Shown: one piece after another, positions 1-7,466 of the stretch | Layout of the letters: each line of letters starts with the position of its first letter | Numbering within the stretch: the first letter of the stretch is position 1 | Assembly (NCBI GenBank): GCA_023409615.1 | Contig: JAEYRF010000133.1 | Coordinates: forward strand, 1 to 27,548 | DNA length: 27,548 nt | Source of the DNA: Bacillota bacterium | GTDB taxonomy: Bacteria > Bacillota > Clostridia > Acetivibrionales > DTU013 | Direction of reading: 5' to 3' | Notes under the pieces: model-generated | What the model was told of the DNA's origin: nothing | Database searches by the model: none | Seen by the model: the letters and a program-made list of their open reading frames with translations, nothing else | Position numbers and translations under genes: made by a program

Positions 1-24
1 TAATATTTTCCTTCATATTGCAAT

Positions 25-67
25 AAAAAATGACCCAAAACGCATATTTTGCAATGGTTTCAGGTCA
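25..67 (-). terminator. Probable Rho-independent terminator downstream of eno
   Basis: Read on the minus strand, an 11-bp stem (TGACCTGAAAC paired with GTTTTGGGTCA, two G-T wobbles) encloses a loop of about 15 nt and is followed directly by six T (positions 30-25). It lies about 95 bp past the enolase stop codon, so it most likely ends the eno transcript. The long loop and AT-rich surroundings lower certainty. Confidence 0.55.
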
Positions 68-160
68 CTTTATGTTGTTTACATATTTTCTCTTATGTTA
101 ATTTATGGGTTCATGATTTCACCGTGAGCTTGTTTTTTATCGGATCATTCATTGGAATAT

Positions 161-1462
161 TCATTTATTCTTCAGGTTGAACCATGCATCCAGTCCCGGA
201 TAAACTGCAGCATCGCCGAGTTCTTCCTCGATTCTAAGCAGTTGGTTGTATTTTGCTACTCTGTCTGTTCTGGATGGTGCACCGGTCTTGATCTGTCCTG
301 AATTAGTCGCTACAGCAATATCTGCGATCGTTGCATCTTCCGTTTCACCGGATCTGTGGGATGTTACGGCAGTATAGCCGGCTCTGTTGGCCATTTCGAT
401 GGCTTCAAGGGTTTCGGTAAGCGTACCGATCTGGTTTACCTTTATGAGTATTGAGTTGGCCACACCCACATCAATACCCTTCTTCAGCCTCTCAGTGTTG
501 GTTACAAAGAGGTCGTCGCCTACAAGCTGTACTTTATCACCGAGCCTTTGGGTCAGGAGCTTCCAGCCCTCCCAGTCCTCTTCTGAAACACAGTCCTCCA
601 ACGAAATAATCGGATATCTGTTGACAAGATCTGCCCAGAAGTCGACCATTTCGTCACGAGTCTTGCGGATATCGGATTTCCAGAAGAAATATGTGCCATC
701 CTCTTGATACATCTCGGTCGCAGCCGCATCTATTGCTATCCTGAAATCATCACCCGGCTTGTATCCGGCTTTTTCTATCGCTTCAATAATGACCTGGATT
801 GCTTCCTCGTCATTTTTTAAATTTGGAGCAAAGCCTCCCTCATCGCCAACTGCAGTCGAGTATCCTTTTGCACTTAGCACCTTTTTCAGATTGTGGAACA
901 CCTCCGCACACATCATAAGTGCATTTCTGAAACAATCCGCGCCTACAGGCATGATCATAAACTCCTGTATATTCACACTGTTGTCGGCATGCTTCCCGCC
1001 GTTAATGATATTCATCATTGGTACTGGCAGAACCCTGGCATTGACTCCGCCAATGTACTGATACAGGCTGATACCCAACGCATCTGCCGCTGCTTTTGCT
1101 GTCGCAAGCGAGACACCGAGGATCGCATTGGCACCCAGTTTACCTTTGTTTTGTGTACCATCAAGAAGGATCATTTTCTTGTCTATTGCGATTTGATCAA
1201 ATACATTCATTCCCTCTATTTCAGGTGCAATGATGTTATTAACATTATTAACTGCATTCAGCACACCTTTACCAAGATATCTATCTTTATCACCGTCTCT
1301 CAGTTCTACAGCCTCGAAAGCTCCTGTGGAAGCGCCGGACGGCACTGCTGCACGGCCAACGAATCCTCCTTCGACGATCACTGCAACCTCAATGGTCGGA
1401 TTTCCTCTGGAATCAAGGATTTCTCTGCCGAATACACTTTCAATTTCAAGATATTGTTTCAT
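161..1462 (-). CDS. eno: Enolase (phosphopyruvate hydratase)
   Basis: Cytosolic glycolytic enzyme that converts 2-phosphoglycerate to phosphoenolpyruvate, with Mg2+. The 433-aa product has the normal family length. It opens with the enolase N-terminal signature (SVFGREILDSRGNPT) and contains GASTGAFEAVELRDGD, the VGDEGGFAPN loop, the acidic metal ligands in SLEDCVSEEDW and VGDDLFVTN, the catalytic-lysine strand ILIKVNQIGTLTE and the SHRSGETED motif near the C terminus. The frame is open for 32 more codons upstream, but the ATG at 1462 is the start: a strong GGAGAGGAG ribosome site lies just before it and family homology begins there. It is the last step of the glycolytic set in this window, but is separated from gpmI by about 9.5 kb of exporter and two-component genes. 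No strong promoter is evident upstream; only weak -10-like hexamers are seen around 1520-1550. Confidence 0.98.
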   Translation of the reverse strand: MKQYLEIESVFGREILDSRGNPTIEVAVIVEGGFVGRAAVPSGASTGAFEAVELRDGDKDRYLGKGVLNAVNNVNNIIAPEIEGMNVFDQIAIDKKMILLDGTQNKGKLGANAILGVSLATAKAAADALGISLYQYIGGVNARVLPVPMMNIINGGKHADNSVNIQEFMIMPVGADCFRNALMMCAEVFHNLKKVLSAKGYSTAVGDEGGFAPNLKNDEEAIQVIIEAIEKAGYKPGDDFRIAIDAAATEMYQEDGTYFFWKSDIRKTRDEMVDFWADLVNRYPIISLEDCVSEEDWEGWKLLTQRLGDKVQLVGDDLFVTNTERLKKGIDVGVANSILIKVNQIGTLTETLEAIEMANRAGYTAVTSHRSGETEDATIADIAVATNSGQIKTGAPSRTDRVAKYNQLLRIEEELGDAAVYPGLDAWFNLKNK

Positions 1463-1602
1463 TTCATACTCTCCTCTCCATTCGCTGACATCATCGGTAT
1501 TAACCGTATGTTGCGATTTCACATAAATTCTACGGTATATTCTAACCACATATGACAATCTTTAAAACATGAAAATCACTGTTGAACGACGTCACAGTCC
1601 CC

Positions 1603-1766
1603 CCAGGATGCATGGGCGAGCAGCAAGCATAGCTTGCGACCAGCCAGGATGCATGGGCGAGCAGATGACGGAGTCATCGACCAGCCAGGATGCATGGGCG
1701 AGCAGATGACGAAGTCATCGACCAGCCAGGATGCATGGGCGAGCAGATGACGAAGTCATCGACCAG
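1603..1766. repeat. Four tandem 41-bp hairpin-forming repeats
   Basis: Four consecutive units begin at 1603, 1644, 1685 and 1726, an exact 41-bp period. Each starts with a constant half (CCAGGATGCATGGGCGAGCA) and ends with GACCAG. Between these lies a perfect small hairpin: GATGAC-GAA-GTCATC in units 3 and 4, GATGAC-GGA-GTCATC in unit 2, and GCAAGC-ATA-GCTTGC in unit 1. Unit 1 therefore has different arm sequences that still pair. The array fills the gap between the stop of the exporter ATPase gene (1780) and the eno upstream region, so it would be in the 3' end of the exporter transcript. There are no spacers, so this is not a CRISPR array. Its function is unknown; transcript end-stabilisation or termination are possibilities. 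Confidence 0.93.
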
Positions 1767-1779
1767 CCCCCATTGGAAA

Positions 1780-2748
1780 TTAGAGGGCCTTCTGCTCTTC
1801 CTTAGGTTTATAAAGCACTACTCTGTCGCCGTCAAGCTCGACTTTAACCTTATTCTTTCCCTTCAGACCCAGAGCATTGATATAATCGGAAGGTATCTGA
1901 AGTCTTCCGGTTCTGTCAAGTACTACCAGTTCTTCATGATCATCATCTCCATGACTGCCAAGCATACTTGTTGAAATTTCAGCCAATTCCTCCGCATAGG
2001 ATTTTCTGCGAATAAATTCACTGCTAGTCCTTCCATCCCTAATGGCGACCACCCTGTCGACCTTATGAGAGATCTGCCTGTCATGAGTTACGATGACGAT
2101 AGTAATTCCAAGTGTCATATTCAGTTCACGAAAAACGTCCAACACTGCCGCGGCTGTCCTACTGTCTACAGAACCGGTAGGCTCATCGGCAAGCAAAAGC
2201 TTAGGACTGTTGGCGAGAGCTATAGCTATAGCAACTCGCTGTTGTTCGCCGCCTGAGAGCTGACTGAGCTTATTGTTTCTTCTGTTTAAAAGCCCGACCA
2301 TATCAAGAAGCTGCAATGCTCTGCTTCTCTTGTTTTCCTTTCCGGTGAGCATGAGCGGCAGTTCTACATTTTCCTGAGCTGTCAGATAGGGAATCAGGTT
2401 TCTGGCATTGTTCTGCCAGATGAATCCCACTGTGTTTCTCTTATATTTGATTAACTGCTGGTCGTTGAATTTCAAAAGATCACAGCCATCGACCAGAAGC
2501 TTTCCTGCCGATGGTTTGTCAAGGCCTCCGAGCATATTCAAAAGAGTTGATTTGCCGCTTCCGCTATTGCCTATTATCGCCATCAGTTCACCGGGCTCAA
2601 TGATCAGATCAAGCCCCTGCAGTGCAACGACCTCCAGATCCTTTGTCTTATATATTTTGACCAGATTCTCGCACTCGATCATTTTTGGGGATTCATCCTG
2701 TATGGCTTCCTTCTGTACCAGTTCATCCTTCAGACGTTCATCTTGCAT
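1780..2748 (-). CDS. ABC transporter ATPase (LolD/MacB type) with C-terminal AbrB-like domain
   Basis: Cytoplasmic ATPase subunit of the adjacent FtsX-type exporter, 322 aa. Visible motifs are Walker A GNSGSGKST (residues 60-68), signature LSGGEQQR (about 160), Walker B LLLADEPTG (about 182-190) and the H-loop VTHD, so the nucleotide-binding domain is complete. After about residue 235 the protein continues past the usual LolD-type end. Residues about 272-318 (from EELVVLDRTGRLQIPSDY onward) read as a SpoVT/AbrB swapped-hairpin domain, normally a DNA-binding or dimerisation fold; its role here is unknown. The ATG at 2748 is chosen over one five codons upstream, which sits directly on the GGAGG with no spacer; 2748 has GGTGAG seven bases ahead. 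Its start overlaps the frame-corrected stop of the preceding ATPase gene (ATGCAAGATGA), indicating translational coupling. Confidence 0.9.
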   Translation of the reverse strand: MQDERLKDELVQKEAIQDESPKMIECENLVKIYKTKDLEVVALQGLDLIIEPGELMAIIGNSGSGKSTLLNMLGGLDKPSAGKLLVDGCDLLKFNDQQLIKYKRNTVGFIWQNNARNLIPYLTAQENVELPLMLTGKENKRSRALQLLDMVGLLNRRNNKLSQLSGGEQQRVAIAIALANSPKLLLADEPTGSVDSRTAAAVLDVFRELNMTLGITIVIVTHDRQISHKVDRVVAIRDGRTSSEFIRRKSYAEELAEISTSMLGSHGDDDHEELVVLDRTGRLQIPSDYINALGLKGKNKVKVELDGDRVVLYKPKEEQKAL

Positions 2749-3417
2749 CTGTAATCTCACCATCCTCCAGTGTCAGTACATGATCTGCTATCTCGATCAT
2801 GCTCGGGTCATGCGTGGTCATAACTACCGTCAAGCCTTCAGCCTCCACCAGGGTTTTAAGAGCTTTACAACCTGCAGACCCATATGTGTATCCAGTTCAG
2901 CCGTGGGCTCATCTGCAAAGACAATATCAGGTCTGTGAGCGATTGCTCTGGCTATTGCAACTCGCTGCTGCTCTCCGCCGGATAGCTCATGAGGTCTGTG
3001 ATTCATCCTCTTCGCAAGTCCTGCAAGTGAAAGGCATTCATTTACGCGTTCACTTCGTCCCTTTTTATTAATACCGGCTATCCGCAGACCAAACTCCACA
3101 TTCTCATAAGCCGACATCATTGAAATCAGCGCAACAGATTGAAAAACAAAGCCCATGTGCTTTCTTCTTAACTCATTTTTAATACGTTCTCCTGCACCGG
3201 TGACATTGATACCATTGAACTGTATCGTACCTGAATCCGGCTTATCCAATGCTCCCAGCAAGTTGATGAGCGTAGTTTTTCCAGATCCTGAACGTCCTCT
3301 TAGTATTGTGAGTTTTCCTCTTTTTATATCAATAGAGATATCCTTCAGTGCATGAACTATTAAGTTGCCGGACTTGAAGTCCCTCACCAACCTATCGGTC
3401 CTGATAATCTCACTCAT
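2738..3417 (-). CDS. ABC transporter ATPase (LolD/MacB type), apparent one-base frameshift
   Basis: Second ATPase of the exporter operon. The first frame has Walker A GRSGSGKTT, signature LSGGEQQR and Walker B IVFADEPTAELD, but stops at 2830 after KPWWRLKA, before the H-loop. Moving to the -1 frame at the A4 run (2854-2857) restores a normal ending: KTLVEAEGLTVVMTTHDPSM and on to GEITDAR, stop at 2738. This supplies the H-loop histidine and gives about 226 aa, the usual family length. The restored end overlaps the start of the next gene by 11 bp. One missing A, from sequencing error or real mutation, is the simplest cause; the site (C TTA AAA) is not a canonical slippery heptamer. The start is ATG 3417, with GGAGGA four bases ahead, 12 bp after the permease stop. 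If the shift is real, the protein would lack its switch histidine. Confidence 0.85.
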
Positions 3418-3429
3418 AGTTTCCTCCAA

Positions 3430-6279
3430 TTAGTCTTCGCCAAGTTTTACGGCCTGATCTATCCTGATCTTGGACATGATTCTCCAAAGCATCAAAAAGC
3501 CCATCATCAGCATTGTGCCAATAACCCCGTAAACCTTTAGATAATCATCACCACTGGCCATAATTTTAAATGGCGGCACCTGGTCTGCAGAACTGTAGAC
3601 AATCTGGAACAACGGTATGAAGAGATCACCCGTAACCCCTCCGATAATGATTCCAAGCAATATGGCCGTCCCTGAGACCAGAACCTGCTCACAGGCCAGC
3701 ATCCCGATAACACGTGTCATAGAAAAGCCCATTGCCCTCAGAATTCCAAACTGCAGAGTTCTTTCCTGGATAGATATGATCCAGTAGATCAAAAAGCCCA
3801 GCATGCTGATTAGCATAGCCGCAATAAAGCCCAAAGTCAGCATTCCGTTCATGCCTTGCAGCATTGAATCATTCTTCATTTTGATCACTTCCTGATCCGT
3901 ATAACGAATTGACAAAATATCCAAATCTTTTTCTATGATGTCATCATTGATTTGTTTATCCGTTATATCTTCCGCCTTATTGATCCAAACCTCATAGGGC
4001 TGCAGTGCCAGCTTGCTCTGGATATATGAAAGGTTAGCAACTACCAGTCCCGGCGCATCCGTCCCTGCTTTCGGCGGATTTGGGTTGTAGGCTGGCCAGT
4101 AGTCAATAAATGCATAGATAACTCCTTCCAGGTAACTTTGATCACCCCATGTAATATGAATAGTATCTCCTTCAGTAAGATCGTATTTCTTCTTCATGTT
4201 GGATGATACCAGGAATGCTCTGGGTGCATCAGACATCAGGTTCAGATAGTTGTACCAATGGTAGGGCAGTAAGTCGGGTCTGAACCATGCCACTTTTGCA
4301 AACTCATCAGGAATAATTCCCATTATATTAACGTTTTTTGCCCATTCCGCTGCTGTTTGCATAGTGCCGTTTTTCACATTCAATACTTTAGTTGCGTGCT
4401 TAGTTCCTGACAGTGTTGCAAAATCATAATAGTCAGGCTCATAATACTGCAGCGGTATTTTCACTCTTTCAGTCTGTTGCTGCATTGGCGGACCACTCAA
4501 CGGAGGAGGCTGATTGTCTTTCCATACTGCCATCATACGGACATCTGCCCCTATCGAATAACTTATCTTATCTTCGATATTTTTATTAATCGTTCTTGCC
4601 GAATTTGCATTGAATAGCCCTGTAGACATTGCAAGAATAATGAACAGCATTAGAAACTGCTCCTGGCCTCTGGATCGTCCAACCTGTATTAGAGAAATAT
4701 ACATGACAGGTGACCAGATTTTTTTCCCGGCCCAGTAGATACATTGTATCAAATACGGATAAATACGTATAAAGAGCAATCCAGCGCCCAGTATGAAAAT
4801 AGTCGTAGTAAGGAACAGAAGCGGATCGATTTGCAGCTCACCGGCTCCTATCCCGGTGGTTTCAAGAACACTTTGCTGCTGTTTATACCTGTATAGCCCA
4901 TATGCTGATACAAGGAGCAGAAGTATATCAATAAAGAATTTCTTCCATATCGGAGCCGAGCGCATTCTGGACTTGCCTTGCTTGTGTTTGACAATGCTTG
5001 TTCGCGATGCTGCAATAACAGGTGCAAGCATTGTAAGAATTAAAAACACTACAGATCCGGATGAATAGGCAAATACCTTCGTACTCAATCGAATTGGCAA
5101 TGCAGTTCTTTGCACAAATTCAAGAAATCCATTGGAGGATCCTATCAGATTGCATATTAAAACGCCAAGGATCGGCCCTGCAATTAATGCAACAGCTGCT
5201 ATTAGTGAGCTTTCTATAAGATAGCCAAGAAAAATCTGCCCATTGCCTGCCCCTCTGCTCTTAAGTACCGCAATCCCATTTTCATCATGCCTTATAATAA
5301 GCTGGGACACCATGAAAATGTAAAACACAAGCATGATAAGAACAGGAACAGTAAGCACCAGGAGCATATTTTGAAGCTGTTTAGCTCTTTCATTATAATT
5401 ACTAATGATAGCAGCTACCGGCATGTCGAATGTAATAGTGCCCCTGTATTTTGTAAACCACTTCTTCTGAGATTCACAAGTGTTTACAATTCTCGAAAGA
5501 TTTTGCAGTGAAATACTGTGGTAATCAAAGTAACATTTCCAGGTAGCTTCAGTAATCGGGCTGTCATCAACTGATAGAAAATCTCTGTTTATAAGCTGGT
5601 AGTCCATCAGGAGTTCCTTTTGATGTTCACCCATCCCATGATGCCAATATACATCTCCCGGATCCTTCGGCTCAAAAACTCCAACCACCTTTACCCTGGC
5701 AACCTCAGAATAACCCTTCGAAGGGTCTGTGATCTTGTAAACCCCATCAAGCAGAAGGTCCATCATTTTCATTGCACTCTGGTTCACTATAGCTTCATAG
5801 ACACCATCCACAGGTTCTGTAGAATACATCCTGCCGTTAGTAATCGTAATATGCTCCTCCATGCCGGATAGTGCACCAAGTTGCGCATACATCGTATTGG
5901 CTTTATTGGATGGACCGGATGTCTTATCAATTGGAACACTTAGGCTGCCAAATCTTACACTCTGAAAAGCAGTAATAACAGGTAATTCAAATTCTGGTAT
6001 TTTTTGAGTCATTATTTGTTTGTCAAAATATCTCCATACTTTTGTTCTTTCGTCAATTCTATAATTGTAGTTCAGCTTAGCCTTTACTGTATATTGACCC
6101 GGAAATTTACCAGTTTCATGCTGGTAATTCTCCAAATCTTTTATAAGCATTCTCTGTAATATTCCCTCTGTATATAAAGGAATGCAGCTAACAAGTGCTG
6201 TGGCCAGTATCGAGCCAAGAAGCAGGCACATGACCATCCAGAAGTTGCTGAACATCCTTCTAAGTACCATTTTCAGCAA
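3430..6279 (-). CDS. FtsX-type ABC transporter permease, 949 aa
   Basis: Integral membrane subunit of a MacB/LolC-like ABC system; such systems act by mechanotransmission or export. Predicted layout: one N-terminal membrane segment (about 14-34), a large extracytoplasmic region (about 40-300), a first FtsX module with membrane segments near 303-330, 350-385 and 398-425, further segments near 445-462, 480-515 and 540-560, a second extracytoplasmic region (about 570-810), and a C-terminal FtsX module with segments near 812-833, 853-880 and 913-933. Two FtsX modules in one chain fit the long-permease class that does not need a second permease. The start is TTG at 6279, with AGGAGG eight bases ahead; the in-frame ATG at 6270 is spaced too far from it. 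It lies 12 bp after the adaptor gene. The substrate cannot be read from the sequence. Confidence 0.9.
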   Translation of the reverse strand: MLKMVLRRMFSNFWMVMCLLLGSILATALVSCIPLYTEGILQRMLIKDLENYQHETGKFPGQYTVKAKLNYNYRIDERTKVWRYFDKQIMTQKIPEFELPVITAFQSVRFGSLSVPIDKTSGPSNKANTMYAQLGALSGMEEHITITNGRMYSTEPVDGVYEAIVNQSAMKMMDLLLDGVYKITDPSKGYSEVARVKVVGVFEPKDPGDVYWHHGMGEHQKELLMDYQLINRDFLSVDDSPITEATWKCYFDYHSISLQNLSRIVNTCESQKKWFTKYRGTITFDMPVAAIISNYNERAKQLQNMLLVLTVPVLIMLVFYIFMVSQLIIRHDENGIAVLKSRGAGNGQIFLGYLIESSLIAAVALIAGPILGVLICNLIGSSNGFLEFVQRTALPIRLSTKVFAYSSGSVVFLILTMLAPVIAASRTSIVKHKQGKSRMRSAPIWKKFFIDILLLLVSAYGLYRYKQQQSVLETTGIGAGELQIDPLLFLTTTIFILGAGLLFIRIYPYLIQCIYWAGKKIWSPVMYISLIQVGRSRGQEQFLMLFIILAMSTGLFNANSARTINKNIEDKISYSIGADVRMMAVWKDNQPPPLSGPPMQQQTERVKIPLQYYEPDYYDFATLSGTKHATKVLNVKNGTMQTAAEWAKNVNIMGIIPDEFAKVAWFRPDLLPYHWYNYLNLMSDAPRAFLVSSNMKKKYDLTEGDTIHITWGDQSYLEGVIYAFIDYWPAYNPNPPKAGTDAPGLVVANLSYIQSKLALQPYEVWINKAEDITDKQINDDIIEKDLDILSIRYTDQEVIKMKNDSMLQGMNGMLTLGFIAAMLISMLGFLIYWIISIQERTLQFGILRAMGFSMTRVIGMLACEQVLVSGTAILLGIIIGGVTGDLFIPLFQIVYSSADQVPPFKIMASGDDYLKVYGVIGTMLMMGFLMLWRIMSKIRIDQAVKLGED

Positions 6280-6291
6280 ATATATCCCCTC

Positions 6292-7311
6292 CTACCTCAC
6301 AATTACGAGCTCTCCCGGTTCCAGCCCTTTGATTACTTCAACCTCCATATTATTTTCTATGCCAACTTCTATATCTCTTTCTTCTCGAATATTGTCCTTC
6401 AGAACATTGACAAACTTTCTGCTTCCAAAGTTGCTAACGACCCGCTTAGGAATAATATTGACATTACTCTGGCTCTCCAGTATCAGTCTGATAGTAACCA
6501 TCTTTCCTATACTTATATCCGTGGGGAGGTTATCCACTGCGATCTGGACCGCTTCCTTCAAGCTCTCATCCGCATCATCCGGAATGGATTTTGGTGTCAT
6601 TACAACCTTCCCGGTATAATGCCCTCCATCAAAGTCTACATTTACGTCCATCCCAAGCTCAAAGCTGCTCGCCTTATCCCCTGAATACAAAAGCTGCAGC
6701 TTATTCGGATCTGCAATACGCACTATCGTCTGATAAGCATTTACATATTCCCCGAGCTTGATGTCGCTCAGATATGCTACTCTACCGTCAATAGATGCAT
6801 GTAATTTGGTACTTTCCAGTTCCTTTTTCAGGCTGTTGAGCCTGATTTGATTACTATCCACGTCCAGTTGAGCCAGTTCCACTTCAGTCTTGCTGCCACC
6901 CTCTATTTCGTAGCGGATATTTGCATTGTTATAGGATATTTGCGCTCTTTTTAGAGCGATCTCCTGCAGAAGAATATCATTTTCAATTGAGTCAGTCTCA
7001 AGTTCTGCAATCAGGTCACCTTTTTTAACCACATCACCGAGAGATACATGTACTACCTCAAGTCTGCCGCCTCTGTCCTTATAGTAAAGATCCTTCTGCG
7101 ACACCGATACAAAGGTGCCTTGAACTCTTATCTCACTCACAATATTCCCTTTTTTTACCTCAACCGTCTCATATGTAATTTTATCAGGCACCTTGATCGG
7201 TGGAGCGAGTACCTCTTCCTCCTTTGGGAAAAACGTACAGCCTGAAAAGACAGTCATCAATACAACAATAAAAATTAATGAAAAAATTCTTAATCGGCCT
7301 AATGATAACAC
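6292..7311 (-). CDS. MacA/HlyD-like membrane fusion protein, predicted lipoprotein
   Basis: Adaptor subunit of the exporter, first gene of its operon. An N-terminal hydrophobic segment ends in FSGC, a near-lipobox with Cys at about residue 25, so the protein is probably lipid-anchored outside the membrane. Next come a biotinyl-lipoyl-like half (GGRLEVVHVSLGDVVKKGDL), a short helical hairpin (about 100-160), the second lipoyl half (LHASIDGRVAYLSDIKLGEY) and beta-barrel and membrane-proximal domains ending in VIKGLEPGELVIV. About 339 aa, typical of the RND/MacA adaptor family. The frame is open from a TTG at 7326, but a GTG at 7311 has GAGAGGTG just ahead of it and is preferred. In a monoderm cell there is no outer-membrane partner, so it probably gates or presents substrate at the surface; that is inference. 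Confidence 0.88.
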   Translation of the reverse strand: MLSLGRLRIFSLIFIVVLMTVFSGCTFFPKEEEVLAPPIKVPDKITYETVEVKKGNIVSEIRVQGTFVSVSQKDLYYKDRGGRLEVVHVSLGDVVKKGDLIAELETDSIENDILLQEIALKRAQISYNNANIRYEIEGGSKTEVELAQLDVDSNQIRLNSLKKELESTKLHASIDGRVAYLSDIKLGEYVNAYQTIVRIADPNKLQLLYSGDKASSFELGMDVNVDFDGGHYTGKVVMTPKSIPDDADESLKEAVQIAVDNLPTDISIGKMVTIRLILESQSNVNIIPKRVVSNFGSRKFVNVLKDNIREERDIEVGIENNMEVEVIKGLEPGELVIVR

Positions 7312-7352
7312 GATAACACCTCTCAAAATTTACTAAAAAGCCCCGTTATTAC

Positions 7353-7379
7353 ATTCTACCATGATGAAATATCTCACAA
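7353..7379 (-). promoter_or_regulatory. Possible promoter of the exporter operon
   Basis: On the minus strand TTGTGA (7379-7374) is followed after 15 bp by TAGAAT (7358-7353). A TG one base ahead of the -10 (TGGTAGAAT) gives an extended -10, which can offset the short spacer. It lies about 42 bp before the adaptor start codon, in the divergent gap shared with the sensor kinase gene. Confidence 0.45.
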
Positions 7380-7419
7380 CAGAAGTTTTTTTTATGATAA
7401 GGGTGCTTTTTTTTATTAT

Positions 7420-7448
7420 TTGCAATCCCACCCATTATTTTATAAAAT
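7420..7448 (+). promoter_or_regulatory. Predicted sigma-A promoter of the two-component genes
   Basis: TTGCAA (7420-7425), a 17-bp spacer, then TAAAAT (7443-7448). The start codon at 7467 is only about 12 bases past the expected transcription start, just enough for the AGAGG ribosome site, so the leader would be very short. Confidence 0.6.
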
Positions 7449-7466
7449 AGCATAGAGGTGTACATA

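Noticed and set aside
893..1555. Long plus-strand frame opposite eno
   Set aside because: It is antisense to a clear enolase gene, has no ribosome site and no recognisable protein content.
1603..1766. CRISPR array
   Set aside because: The period is 41 bp with no unique spacers, only four units, and no cas genes nearby; the variable part is a hairpin, not a spacer.
1690..1974. Small protein encoded by the repeat region on the plus strand
   Set aside because: It is a translation of the tandem repeat running into the antisense of the ATPase gene, with no ribosome site and no homology.
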